Of a stretch of DNA of 55,113 nucleotides, positions 35,359 to 43,991 are shown one piece after another (positions within the stretch are counted from its first letter, which is position 1; every line of letters starts with the position of its first letter). The DNA lies in contig NZ_LYPB01000096.1 of the NCBI RefSeq assembly GCF_001653565.1, positions 1-55,113 of the forward strand, in the 5' to 3' direction. The notes beneath the pieces were generated by a model. It made no database searches. It saw only the letters and a list, made by a program, of their open reading frames with translations, and had not been told where the DNA came from. The position numbers and the translations under genes were made by a program. This DNA comes from Paenibacillus oryzisoli. GTDB lineage: Bacteria > Bacillota > Bacilli > Paenibacillales > NBRC-103111.

Positions 35359-36324
35359 TTAACGTTCAATATGTTTAATGTTGTTAAGTACTGCTTCCAC
35401 TTGCTCCCACGTCGGAGCGCCTTCCCAATCGCCTTCCGCCTGCACTATCATGGAGCCTACCAAATTCCCAATGCGAACAGCCTCAGGGTACTCGTACGAT
35501 TTCAGCACGCCAACCAAAAAGCCCGCACAAAACCCATCGCCCGCACCCACGGTATCAACGACTTGCTCAGCTTTGAAGTAAGGCACGGTCGTAATCGTAT
35601 CCGCTGTCACGACATACGTCACATCTTCGCCACCTTTGACAATGGAAACCGCCGACAACTCGCGTAGCTTGCTAACGATGACATCCCAATCTTCGGTTTG
35701 ATACAGCAGCTTCAGCTCGTCCAAGCCTGGCAAGAAAATATCCGACAGCTTCGCTAGCTCCAGCAGCACTGGGCGCGCTTCTTCGATGCTCCACAGCTTC
35801 AAACGCAGGTTCGGATCAAAGCTCACCTTCACGCCATGCTTACGTGCTAAGCGAACAGCCTCAAAAGCTGCCTCTTTGCACGATTCACTTAAAGCCGGTG
35901 TGATACCGGTAATATGCAATATTTTAGCCCCAGCAATGTACGCTTCATCCAAATGTTTCGGGCTCATCTGACTTGCCGCCGAGTTCTTGCGATAGTAATA
36001 AACGGACGTTTTGCCCATTAGCACTTCACGCATCATAAGTCCTGTAGGCGCATCAGCCGTCAATTCCGCACGGGAAACATCGACACCTTCACCACGGATA
36101 CTTTTGAAAATCATACGACCTAACGGGTCCTTACCTAATCTACCGAACCAACCAACACTGCCGCCAAGACGTGAAATACCGATCGATACATTGCTCTCAG
36201 CACCGCCAAACAAGCTATGCAGCTCCGAAGAGTACTCCAATCCCTTGCCACCTGAAGGCATGAGCAGTGCCATTGTTTCTCCAAACGTAATAATATCTGG
36301 TCCAGATCCTGTATTTACCGACAT
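35359..36324 (-). CDS. kdgK: 2-keto-3-deoxygluconate kinase (PfkB family)
   Basis: A 321-residue ribokinase/PfkB-type sugar kinase. The N-terminal GGAESNVSIGISRLG motif and the C-terminal DTVGAGDGFCAGFLVG motif with the catalytic Asp are present. Assignment to KDG rather than another sugar rests on the adjacent KDPG aldolase gene. ATG at 36324 has GGAG 8 bp upstream. First gene of the two-gene operon, preceded by a likely promoter and LacI-type operator. Confidence 0.9.
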   Translation of the reverse strand: MSVNTGSGPDIITFGETMALLMPSGGKGLEYSSELHSLFGGAESNVSIGISRLGGSVGWFGRLGKDPLGRMIFKSIRGEGVDVSRAELTADAPTGLMMREVLMGKTSVYYYRKNSAASQMSPKHLDEAYIAGAKILHITGITPALSESCKEAAFEAVRLARKHGVKVSFDPNLRLKLWSIEEARPVLLELAKLSDIFLPGLDELKLLYQTEDWDVIVSKLRELSAVSIVKGGEDVTYVVTADTITTVPYFKAEQVVDTVGAGDGFCAGFLVGVLKSYEYPEAVRIGNLVGSMIVQAEGDWEGAPTWEQVEAVLNNIKHIER

Positions 36325-36369
36325 AGAAGCACTCCATCCATTCCGATCACGACTCGCGTGTCCCGTTAA

Positions 36370-36406
36370 TTGAAACGTTTAAATAACTGAGATATCTCAT
36401 ATTATA
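36370..36406 (-). promoter_or_regulatory. Promoter and LacI-type operator of kdgK-eda
   Basis: The minus strand has a perfect -10 TATAAT (36401-36406). A weak -35 TGGTGA lies 17 bp further upstream at 36424-36429. The near-palindrome TTTAAACGTTTCAA (36370-36383), with a central CG, lies just beyond the expected start of transcription. This is the form of LacI-family operators such as KdgR or CcpA sites. Which regulator binds is not shown; no lacI-type gene is in the window. Confidence 0.55.
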
Positions 36407-36465
36407 GTAGATTTGAACGGATTTCACCAGACCTTTACGTGAGAGTGCTCCAGCTCCAAATAGAG

Positions 36466-36516
36466 GAAAAAACCTCTTGCCGGGTCATTCCTCATGGAAC
36501 GACCTTGCAAGAGGTT
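36466..36516 (-). terminator. Terminator of the inositol monophosphatase gene
   Basis: On the minus strand the stem AACCTCTTGC/GCAAGAGGTT encloses a long loop with its own pairing and is followed by TTTTTT. It starts 8 bp beyond the stop codon. Confidence 0.82.
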
Positions 36517-36524
36517 GTTATAAT

Positions 36525-37385
36525 TTATATTTTTGTCGCCTCTGCTAAGGCTAGCTCGTTCTGAAACTCTTCGTGAATGCGTCCATTAGATGCCATCACG
36601 TTACGAACGCCCAAGTGATAAGGGTTACCTTCCGTATCTGTCACACGGCCGCCTGACTCTGTAATGAGCAAGGCACCCGCTGCAATGTCCCAGGCATTGA
36701 GACCGATTTCCCAAAAGCCGCTGAGACGCCCAGCAGCCACATAGGCCAAATGCAGTGCTGCAGAGCCTGCCACTCGGATGTTACGAACTTTCGGCGAAAG
36801 CGCCTGAACGCCTTTCAAATTAATCGGCAGCGCCCCATCACGATCAGCTGGGAAGCCTGTGGCGATTAAGCTGGTGAGCAGCGTTTCGTCTGCTGAAACT
36901 TCTGTCTTCTTCCCGTGCATGTAAGCGCCTTTCCCCTTCTCAGCAACGAATAATTCATCGCGTGATGGGTCGTATACAACACCTACGATAACTTCACCTT
37001 TGTGCGCCAGTGCGATCGATACGGAGAAGAAAGGAAAACCATGCACGAAGTTCGTTGTACCATCAATCGGATCCACGATCCAGAGGTACTCTTCGTCACT
37101 CATCTCTTGCAGGGCTTTGGCCGACGCCTCCGGACCCGGTTCTACGCCTTCCTCGCCTAGGATGGAATGGTTCGGAAAATGCGTCATAATTAGATTACGA
37201 ATCAGCTTCTCCGTTCCTTTATCTACCTCGGTCACAAGGTCTTGAGCAGAATATTTCGTCCCTATATGATTAATATCTCCAAGCTTGGTTTTGATCCACT
37301 GACCTGCCTTAGCTGCCGTATTAATGGCTACTGCTGTAAAACTCTTGCTACCTACTACGAAAGTCTCCGTCCCACCTTGTACCAT
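36525..37385 (-). CDS. Inositol monophosphatase family protein (SuhB-like)
   Basis: A 286-residue Mg-dependent phosphatase of the IMPase family. Metal-binding motifs GEEG (about residue 75), VDPIDGTTNFVHG (about 105) and WDIAAGALLITESGG (about 235) are intact. Likely dephosphorylates inositol-1-phosphate or related sugar phosphates. ATG at 37385 is preferred over the in-frame TTG at 37394; the ribosome binding site (AAAGAG) is weak. It lies between its own terminator and that of fabI, so is monocistronic. Confidence 0.9.
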   Translation of the reverse strand: MVQGGTETFVVGSKSFTAVAINTAAKAGQWIKTKLGDINHIGTKYSAQDLVTEVDKGTEKLIRNLIMTHFPNHSILGEEGVEPGPEASAKALQEMSDEEYLWIVDPIDGTTNFVHGFPFFSVSIALAHKGEVIVGVVYDPSRDELFVAEKGKGAYMHGKKTEVSADETLLTSLIATGFPADRDGALPINLKGVQALSPKVRNIRVAGSAALHLAYVAAGRLSGFWEIGLNAWDIAAGALLITESGGRVTDTEGNPYHLGVRNVMASNGRIHEEFQNELALAEATKI

Positions 37386-37513
37386 ATATATCAACTCTTT
37401 CTTTTCATTAATTTAGATATTACGTTAAGTATAGTAAATTATACGTTTCTAATACTAGTGCGTTTCATCCTAAATTATTCGTACATATTCACATTTGGTG
37501 CGGAATTTCCACG

Positions 37514-37547
37514 AAAAAAAAACCGTAGCGGCCCAAGACCGTACGGT
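37514..37547 (-). terminator. fabI terminator
   Basis: On the minus strand ACCGTACGG and CCGCTACGGT form an imperfect stem followed by eight or nine T residues, 32 bp after the stop codon. Confidence 0.8.
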
Positions 37548-37579
37548 TATCCTTCTTATATCTATGAAAATACAACCTG

Positions 37580-38350
37580 CTATATACCAACGATATGGTA
37601 ACCGCCGTCTACATAAATAACTTCCCCAGTGATACCACGGGACAAGTTGCTCATAAGGAACATCGCCGTGTCGCCAACTTCAGCTGTATCCGTCGTTTTG
37701 CGAAGTGGAGCCTTCTCTTCGACTTGACGCAGGATAGAGTTGAAATCCTTGATGCCTTTGGCAGCCAACGTACGGATCGGACCTGCTGAGATACCGTTTA
37801 CGCGGATACCAAATTGGCCAAGATCTGCCGCGAGGTAACGAACGCTAGCTTCCAGCGCAGCTTTGGCAACGCCCATGACGTTGTAATTCTTCATAGCGCG
37901 CTCTGCGCCAAGGTATGTCATCGTCATGATGCTTCCGCCTTCTGTCATGAGCGGATAAATGCGTTTGGATACGGCAACGAGGGAGTACGCGCTGATGTCA
38001 TGTGCGAGTGCGAAACCATCGCGTGATGTGTCAACGAACAGCCCGTCCAGTTCTTCTGTTTTAGCAAAAGCAATACTATGTACAAGACCGTGTACGACAC
38101 CGAACTTCTCTTTGAGCGCAGAAGCCAACGTATCGATCTCTGCATCTACAGTTACGTTACAAGGCATCAAAGTGGAGCCAGGAATCGTATCAGCCAGCTT
38201 GCGTACGCGTTCCTCCACGCGCTCATTTTCGAACGTGAACACCAGATTAGCGCCTTGCGCAGCTAAGGATTGTGCAATGGCCCAAGCGATACTGCGGTCA
38301 TTAGCAACACCCATTACAAGTATATTTTTCCCATTTAATAATTGACTCAT
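37580..38350 (-). CDS. fabI: Enoyl-[acyl-carrier-protein] reductase (NADH)
   Basis: A 256-residue short-chain dehydrogenase-type enoyl-ACP reductase, catalysing the last step of the fatty acid elongation cycle. The FabI-specific nucleotide motif GVANDRSIAWAIA is at 14-26. Catalytic Tyr156 and Lys163 (Y-x6-K) and Tyr146 stand at the same positions as in the E. coli enzyme. GAGAGGGG lies upstream of the ATG. FabI is the triclosan and isoniazid-diazaborine class target. Monocistronic. Confidence 0.97.
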   Translation of the reverse strand: MSQLLNGKNILVMGVANDRSIAWAIAQSLAAQGANLVFTFENERVEERVRKLADTIPGSTLMPCNVTVDAEIDTLASALKEKFGVVHGLVHSIAFAKTEELDGLFVDTSRDGFALAHDISAYSLVAVSKRIYPLMTEGGSIMTMTYLGAERAMKNYNVMGVAKAALEASVRYLAADLGQFGIRVNGISAGPIRTLAAKGIKDFNSILRQVEEKAPLRKTTDTAEVGDTAMFLMSNLSRGITGEVIYVDGGYHIVGI

Positions 38351-38446
38351 GGTTCGTAGAAGCCCCTCTCACAATGGCATGGTTAATCGTTAGATCTACC
38401 TTCCAAAGTACCCCATTTCCTCCAACAATTCAAGAAAAATATGGGA

Positions 38447-39436
38447 TTAGAGCGTAAGCGACGCTTCATCGAGCGCTGTGACACCTTCTTGTCCCTTGAG
38501 GTCCTCCATAAGCTTGAAAAGAGCGCTATCTTTCATCTTCGCTTCGATCATAATATCCAGCTTGGGCGTGATGGGGGCGATGGATTTCAGGAACGTGTAT
38601 ACAGGCCCTACCTCCACGTAATCGGCGTGGCTTCTTGGTTCTGTTTCGCCTTTGGGGCTGGATACGTGAATTTTGGGAGGGAGTGCGGCTGACGCTTCAT
38701 CCAGATGTAAGCGCGCCCGTGCCAGCCATGTTTCTTGAATACGCGGCCACAGCTCGACGACATCTTCCCCGTTGTTGTTGACCGCATGATGATGTACATC
38801 CAGCACCATGGGAGCACCAACTTGCTCGGCAATCTCTAGTGTTTCTAGAGCATTGAAAGTTTTGTCGTCATTCTCGAGTGTAATTCGTTGTTGAATCGGC
38901 ATACGCATAGCGGTGAAGTTCTGGACAAATCGCTTGGCTGATTTTATTTTATCCCCATAAGAACCACCAACGTGAATGTTGCACATCGCTTCCATCCCAA
39001 GCCCCATCGCGTTCAGCATGGCGGAGTGGCGCTCCAAGTCTTCGACCGATTTCTGGAGCACATCCTTCCTCGGCGTGCTGAGTACGGTGAAATGGTCGGG
39101 ATGGAAGCTAACGCGCATGTTATTCTGCTTGGCGTAGCCCCCTAGTTCCTCGAATTCTGCCGATAAGGCAGGGATCGGATCCCAATCGCCTAGCATCTCA
39201 TGACCAAGCAGCGGGATGAACCGCGAGGAAAATCGGAACACCATGATGTCATGAGCCCGATTATGTCTAAGCAAGCGCAGCGTATTATGTAAATTCTCAG
39301 CCCCGATGCGCTGCAACTTGCGAATGGCTGCCTCGCGATCGAGCAGCTTGCTGAAGTTTGTTGCCGTCATCGTCTTGGACGGGGAAGCATTCTTTACCAC
39401 GGTGGACATGGCTACGTATCCTAGGCGAATAAGCAT
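38447..39436 (-). CDS. uvsE: UV damage endonuclease
   Basis: A 329-residue TIM-barrel endonuclease of the UVDE/UvsE family, nicking DNA 5' to UV photoproducts in an alternative repair route. It opens with MLIRLGYVAMS, and has the characteristic YGDKIKSAKRF, ITLENDDKTF and VLDVHHHAVNN segments containing metal ligands. GGAGG lies 9 bp before the ATG. UvsE is frequent in spore formers. No other repair genes adjoin it. Confidence 0.95.
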   Translation of the reverse strand: MLIRLGYVAMSTVVKNASPSKTMTATNFSKLLDREAAIRKLQRIGAENLHNTLRLLRHNRAHDIMVFRFSSRFIPLLGHEMLGDWDPIPALSAEFEELGGYAKQNNMRVSFHPDHFTVLSTPRKDVLQKSVEDLERHSAMLNAMGLGMEAMCNIHVGGSYGDKIKSAKRFVQNFTAMRMPIQQRITLENDDKTFNALETLEIAEQVGAPMVLDVHHHAVNNNGEDVVELWPRIQETWLARARLHLDEASAALPPKIHVSSPKGETEPRSHADYVEVGPVYTFLKSIAPITPKLDIMIEAKMKDSALFKLMEDLKGQEGVTALDEASLTL

Positions 39437-39507
39437 GTTCGTTTAACCTCCAGGTTTTTCTCAGAGTTAGATTACCCTGGCAAACAGAGGCACATACAGT
39501 CTCTATA

Positions 39508-39551
39508 GACAAAAGACCCTTCGACGCTTCAAGAACGTCGCAAGGGTCTTT
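39508..39551 (-). terminator. Terminator of the small beta-sandwich gene
   Basis: On the minus strand AAGACCCTTGCGACG pairs with CGTCGAAGGGTCTT (one bulge) and is followed by TTTGTC. It lies between the stop codon at 39570 and the uvsE start. Confidence 0.75.
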
Positions 39552-39569
39552 CGGATGGATTGCACAACA

Positions 39570-40013
39570 TTAATGATGATGGTGTTTGTAGTCAATTTCG
39601 ATACGCGCAAGAATGCCGGCTGGATTGCCTACGCTTCTGTTTGCATTGGATGGCGAGTTGAATCCAGCGATCACAATGTTATTTTCACCTCTTTGAAGAA
39701 AAGGCTCAATATGGAATGTGCGTCCTGGATTGTAGAATGCTAAGGTGTCTTGCGGCGGGTCAATAACTACCGGCACGCCATTAATGAGCACGATCGCATA
39801 GTTATCAACGGCTAAGAATAACGTAGCTTTCTCGATATGCTTCGAGTGAACTGTGAATGTTTTAGCGACTACCGCTGCTGGCCCAAGGGGATCACTCGCC
39901 CCCCAAACATAAGCTTCCCCTTCTTTCGGTTGCGCCCATGCCGGAATTGGCTCATTCTCAAGTGCGTTCACCCAACTACCGTCTGTACTAATGATTTGTG
40001 TGTTTTTTTTCAT
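39570..40013 (-). CDS. Hypothetical protein with carbohydrate-binding-like beta-sandwich
   Basis: A 147-residue protein I do not recognise by name. It is predicted beta-rich, with features of galactose-binding-like modules (WVNALENEPIPAWAQ, YVWG, KTFTV, ATLFLAVDNYAIVLINGV, GENNIVIAGFN, GILARIEIDY). No signal peptide is seen. It ends in a natural run of four histidines (YKHHHH). AAGGAAGTGA precedes the ATG. It could be a spore or surface protein, but nothing here shows that. It is monocistronic, with the 114-bp repeat array starting about 160 bp upstream. Confidence 0.72.
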   Translation of the reverse strand: MKKNTQIISTDGSWVNALENEPIPAWAQPKEGEAYVWGASDPLGPAAVVAKTFTVHSKHIEKATLFLAVDNYAIVLINGVPVVIDPPQDTLAFYNPGRTFHIEPFLQRGENNIVIAGFNSPSNANRSVGNPAGILARIEIDYKHHHH

Positions 40014-40175
40014 GTATAATCACTTCCTTTCTAGTAGGATAAGCTATTATATGAAGCTAGCATTCCGTTTGAAAGGGACAAAAGAAACCGTATAAACATA
40101 CTATTTTATATAAAAAGAAAGATTATTGCGGAACGTTGCTCCGCGGCGCGGGCCAAATGCCTGCGTGCAGAGCTG

Positions 40176-41180
40176 TAAGGCCCTTATCGGGCCTTATCTG
40201 GCGCTCCACCGCTCGCGACACTGCCATAGCGCCCTTTTTGGACGCTATTTCCGGTTTTGCCCCTCCGCTGCTCGGACGGGCAATGCTGTAAGGCCCATTT
40301 CAGGCCTTATTTGGCGGCTCGACCGCTCGCGACACTGCCATAGCGCCCTTTTCGGGCGCTATTTCCGGTTTGGCCCCTCCGCTGCGCGGACGGGCAATGC
40401 TGTAAGGCCCATTTCAGGCCTTATTTGGCGGCTCGACCGCTCGCGACACTGCCATAGCGCCCTTTTCGGGCGCTATTTCCGGTTTGGCCCCTCCGCTGCG
40501 CGGACGGGCAATGCTGTAAGGCCCATTTCAGGCCTTATTTGGCGGCTCGACCGCTCGCGACACTGCCATAGCGCCCTTTTCGGGCGCTATTTCCGGTTTG
40601 GCCCCTCCGCTGCGCGGACGGGCAATGCTGTAAGGCCCATTTCAGGCCTTATTTGGCGGCTCGACCGCTCGCGACACTGCCATAGCGCCCTTTTCGGGCG
40701 CTATTTCCGGTTTGGCCCCTCCGCTGCGCGGACGGGCAATGCTGTAAGGCCCATTTCAGGCCTTATTTGGCGGCTCGACCGCTCGCGACACTGCCATAGC
40801 GCCCTTTTCGGGCGCTATTTCCGGTTTGGCCCCTCCGCTGCGCGGACGGGCAATGCTGTAAGGCCCATTTCAGGCCTTATTTGGCGGCTCGACCGCTCGC
40901 GACACTGCCATAGCGCCCTTTTCGGGCGCTATTTCCGGTTTGGCCCCTCCGCTGCGCGGACGGGCAATGCTGTAAGGCCCATTTCAGGCCTTATTTGGCG
41001 GCTCGACCGCTCGCGACACTGCCATAGCGCCCTTTTCGGGCGCTATTTCCGGTTTGGCCCCTCCGCTGCGCGGACGGGCAGTGCTGTAAGGCCCATTTCG
41101 GGCCTTATCTGGCGGCTCCACCGCTCGCGGCACTACCATAGCGCCCTTTTCGGGCGCTATTTCCGGTTTGGCCCCTCCGC
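40176..41180. repeat. 114-bp double-hairpin repeat array, 9 copies
   Basis: Nine tandem units (TAAGG starts at 40176, 40289, 40403, 40517, 40631, 40745, 40859, 40973, 41087; first interval 113 bp). Each unit has two hairpins: TAAGGCC, 7-base loop, GGCCTTA, and 51 bp later ATAGCGCCC, TTTTC, GGGCGCTAT. Linkers are GC-rich and constant (GCGGCTCGACCGCTCGCGAC; CCTCCGCTGCGCGGACGGGC). Inner units are nearly identical; the outermost two diverge. Because 114 is a multiple of 3 the plus strand stays open for 390 codons, but no ribosome binding site exists and I treat it as non-coding. Confidence 0.92.
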
Positions 41181-41193
41181 GGCAAGCCGGGCA

Positions 41194-41225
41194 CAAAAAA
41201 ACACCGACCTCCAAAAGGTCGGTGT
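41194..41225 (-). terminator. Terminator of the ddl operon
   Basis: On the minus strand ACACCGACCT/AGGTCGGTGT forms a perfect 10-bp stem followed by TTTTTTT. It lies directly after the stop codon at 41230 and marks the edge of the hairpin array. Confidence 0.92.
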
Positions 41226-41229
41226 TTCT

Positions 41230-41547
41230 CTACGCTTGCTCCCCGAAGAACATCTCGAACGCAAGCGAGGTCTGTATGCGAGCTTCTTCCTCGCTTAACC
41301 GCCGGATGAGCTCCATTTCCACTTGTGTGACCTCTTCGCCTTGGAAATTAATTTCCGCGATGGAGGCCACGATGCGTACGATCGCAATCGCTTGATTATC
41401 TGGCGTGTACGCAATGACCTTCTGGCCTGTTGGGAAAACGCGGAAACCGCTTTTCACCATTTTGCCGCGGCCGTACTCTAGCAGCTCATAAAGCTCTTGC
41501 TCGGACTTAAACTTGCAAACTGAATTAAATTCCGTTTGAAATCCCAT
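41230..41547 (-). CDS. Small conserved protein, DUF2584-like
   Basis: A 105-residue soluble protein starting MGFQTEFNSVCKFKSEQEL. The start and the FRVFPTGQKVI segment faintly recall the DUF2584 family of Bacilli; this is uncertain. The C-terminal half is helical and Glu-rich (MELIRRLSEEEARIQTSLAFEMFFGE). GGAG lies upstream of the ATG. It follows ddl by 7 bp, so the two are co-transcribed, which might link it to cell-wall synthesis, but no function is visible. Confidence 0.75.
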   Translation of the reverse strand: MGFQTEFNSVCKFKSEQELYELLEYGRGKMVKSGFRVFPTGQKVIAYTPDNQAIAIVRIVASIAEINFQGEEVTQVEMELIRRLSEEEARIQTSLAFEMFFGEQA

Positions 41548-41554
41548 GGCTCAT

Positions 41555-42697
41555 CTACTCCGTATCGAAAGAATATTGGATATTTTGTTTAGCTGCGTGG
41601 CGCTCCAGCGCCAAACGAATGAGATCATCGAGCAGTTCTTTATAAGGTTTACCTGTCTCTTGCCATAGCAATGGGTACATGCTGAATGGCGTAAAGCCAG
41701 GCATCGTATTAATTTCATTGATGTAGATTTTCTGATCGATTTTGCCTAGGAAGAAGTCTACGCGGGACAACCCGCTGCCATCGACCGCCAAGAACGCACG
41801 AAGCGCCAATGCTCTAACCTCATCCGAAACTTCTTGCGGGATCTCTGCCGGGATAATCATCGCTGATTTGCCGTCGAGATACTTGGCTTTGTAATCGTAG
41901 AATTCGTTAGAAGACACGATCTCACCCACAACAGAGGCGATAGGCTCATCATTCCCTAGAACAGCTACTTCGATTTCGCGAGCATCGATATTTTCTTCAA
42001 TAATCACTTTGCGATCGTATTGGAAAGCAAAAGCAACCGCCGCGATCAACTCTTCCTGATTCCTCGCTTTGGAAATCCCAACGCTTGACCCTAGGTTAGC
42101 CGGCTTCACGAAACAAGGATAACCAATGGCTGTCTCCAGCTCCATAAGGTGATAGGCACGGTTCTTTTCCCACTCGGTACGGGTAAAATGACGGAAAATA
42201 CACTGCGGAAGTCCTTCTTGAGCGAATACCTTTTTCATCATGACTTTATCCATGCCAACAGCAGATGCCAGTACACCAGCACCTACATAGGGGATGTTCG
42301 CCATTTCCAAAAGTCCTTGAATCGTTCCATCTTCCCCGAACGTGCCATGTAAAAGTGGGAATACGACATCTAAGCCGAGATCCTCAGCTCCAGCGGATGT
42401 AATAGAAGAAACAGCTACGTCACCCTTCGTTTGAATACCGCCAAAGATCGGTGCCAGCGCGTTGGAAGCAGGTGCGCTAGCATCGTCCGTACTGAAGGTC
42501 AACGCTTCCTTCGATTGAGCAGGACCTAGAAGTGGCGTTCCACTTCTCCACTCGCCTTTTTTGGATATATAAAACGGTGTAATCTCATATTTCGTGAAAT
42601 CTACAGCTTTCATAACTGCCAATGCAGTTTGCAAAGACACGTCATGCTCGCCGGATTTCCCTCCATAAATTAAACCAATTCGTATTTTGCGGCTCAT
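41555..42697 (-). CDS. ddl: D-alanine-D-alanine ligase
   Basis: A 380-residue ATP-grasp ligase making D-Ala-D-Ala for peptidoglycan. It has the N-terminal GGKSGEHDVSLQTA motif, the ATP-binding GYPCFVKPANLGSSVGISKA segment, and the C-terminal SRVDFFLGK and INEINTMPGFTPFSMYP motifs with metal ligands. The GMDKVMMKKVFAQEGL stretch fits vancomycin-sensitive D-Ala:D-Ala ligases; I see no Lac/Ser-ligase signature, though the omega-loop was not analysed in detail. Co-transcribed with the DUF2584-like gene. Confidence 0.96.
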   Translation of the reverse strand: MSRKIRIGLIYGGKSGEHDVSLQTALAVMKAVDFTKYEITPFYISKKGEWRSGTPLLGPAQSKEALTFSTDDASAPASNALAPIFGGIQTKGDVAVSSITSAGAEDLGLDVVFPLLHGTFGEDGTIQGLLEMANIPYVGAGVLASAVGMDKVMMKKVFAQEGLPQCIFRHFTRTEWEKNRAYHLMELETAIGYPCFVKPANLGSSVGISKARNQEELIAAVAFAFQYDRKVIIEENIDAREIEVAVLGNDEPIASVVGEIVSSNEFYDYKAKYLDGKSAMIIPAEIPQEVSDEVRALALRAFLAVDGSGLSRVDFFLGKIDQKIYINEINTMPGFTPFSMYPLLWQETGKPYKELLDDLIRLALERHAAKQNIQYSFDTE

Positions 42698-42736
42698 TAC
42701 GTACCTCCGTCTAATATTTACAATTTCTATGCCATC

Positions 42737-43759
42737 TTACATTTCATCAGCAACATGAATAAACATGTATTTCGTCCGTTCCGACCAAGCAGGTGAATCC
42801 TTGTATGCCCAGTACCGATTGCGGCTATTAAAGGTATGCGCATTGACCAGCGGCATCCCATTGGCATCTTTAGCAATAACGAATGTGTTGTGCTGGAAAC
42901 GACCGTCGCCATCCCAGTCATAGCTGATCGTGTCTCCTGGCTCTAGCTCCCAAGCGTTCTTGACGACAGTACCTGTCAAACCATGCACATGAGGACGTTC
43001 TAGGTAATGATGCAAACTATTGGCAACAGCCCAACTATAGCTCCAAAGCTCTTGATGGCCTTTTTTGCCTCCATACCACCAGCCCGATTCCCTTTTCCCA
43101 GTATAGTCCATTGGAGCCCCACCTGCAAAGAGGCATTGCGAGACATAATTCGTGCAATCCACTTCAAAATACTCATAACTCGGATTCGGTGTTTGCCACC
43201 ACTTTTCCGCATATTGGACGGCTTTGGGACGGTTATAAATGATTTTGCGATGAGCGAATTCGAGACCACTCGTATTGCGTATACTAGGGTTGATATAAGG
43301 AAGAGATGGTGAACTGCTCTGCGTATCTAGGAACGTTTGATTTTCTGACAAATGGAAACTGTGGCCGCGACTGGGCTGTGACTTCTCACTTTGTATAAGC
43401 TCTGCGCTTTGAACTTTCCAGCCTAAAGCATGGTGCTCGATGATCACTCGTTCAGATTCGATACGCTCCTCCTGATGTTCTATTAAACCAATTTGGTAGG
43501 TCAAAAACCGATGCAACTGGATATCCGCAATAATACCATATGGCAATTCTTTAACACCTAGCAGACGGAGCTTTGTTTCTCCGCGCAGCAGCTTAGCGTC
43601 ACGTTCTCGGTAACTGTTCAGGAGCCTTCGCACCTTGACATCCTGTTTCCGTACATAAGCGCTGTCCGAGACGAATGCTTCCAAGGGTGCGGATGAGCCC
43701 TCAAGCTCAGCCTCATTTTTCGCATGAACATAATTGTAGAGCGCCGTTTTCCAGGACAT
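42737..43759 (-). CDS. Amidase-domain (Amidase_6) protein
   Basis: A 340-residue protein whose C-terminal half (about 180-340) is a putative amidase/NlpC-like domain (Amidase_6): the nucleophile Cys in DCTNYVSQCLFAGG, and a downstream His in FQHNTFVIAKD. The N-terminal half is an uncharacterised alpha/beta region. No clear signal peptide, unlike many wall hydrolases. Similar proteins abound in Paenibacillus and Bacillus and have no proven substrate. It is divergent from acnA across about 230 bp. Confidence 0.85.
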   Translation of the reverse strand: MSWKTALYNYVHAKNEAELEGSSAPLEAFVSDSAYVRKQDVKVRRLLNSYRERDAKLLRGETKLRLLGVKELPYGIIADIQLHRFLTYQIGLIEHQEERIESERVIIEHHALGWKVQSAELIQSEKSQPSRGHSFHLSENQTFLDTQSSSPSLPYINPSIRNTSGLEFAHRKIIYNRPKAVQYAEKWWQTPNPSYEYFEVDCTNYVSQCLFAGGAPMDYTGKRESGWWYGGKKGHQELWSYSWAVANSLHHYLERPHVHGLTGTVVKNAWELEPGDTISYDWDGDGRFQHNTFVIAKDANGMPLVNAHTFNSRNRYWAYKDSPAWSERTKYMFIHVADEM

Positions 43760-43825
43760 CTTGGTATCCCTCCTTAGCTTTGATGAAAGTTTAAATGCGT
43801 TTGGTTAGGACAAGCCCGAATTGCT

Positions 43826-43907
43826 TTGAATTGATTCAATATATGACATTAGGACGGTAAAAATGATTGAAATTAATCTTTACTCCCACGTGGCGAAGCG
43901 CTATACT
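43826..43907 (+). promoter_or_regulatory. acnA promoter and upstream dyad
   Basis: A sigma-A-like promoter reads TTTACT (43879-43884), 17 bp, TATACT (43902-43907), about 85 bp upstream of acnA. The perfect dyad TTGAATTGATTCAA (43826-43839) lies 40 bp further upstream in the divergent region. It could be an operator, but I cannot match it to CcpC or another known regulator. Confidence 0.55.
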
Positions 43908-43991
43908 TGAGGTAGAGGGAATTATGAAATCGAGTTTCACTAGATGAAATCCGATGGATGATTGATATTATTATTTGAGGAGGAACTACCT

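Noticed and set aside
40176..41180. CRISPR-like or coding repeat array
   Set aside because: All parts of the unit, including linkers, are constant; no cas genes and no unique spacers.
40126..41298. A 390-codon open frame of 38-residue Arg/His-rich repeats over the 114-bp array
   Set aside because: The frame is open only because the unit length is a multiple of three. It has no ribosome binding site, the other strand is also partly open, and the DNA shows hairpin conservation rather than coding bias.
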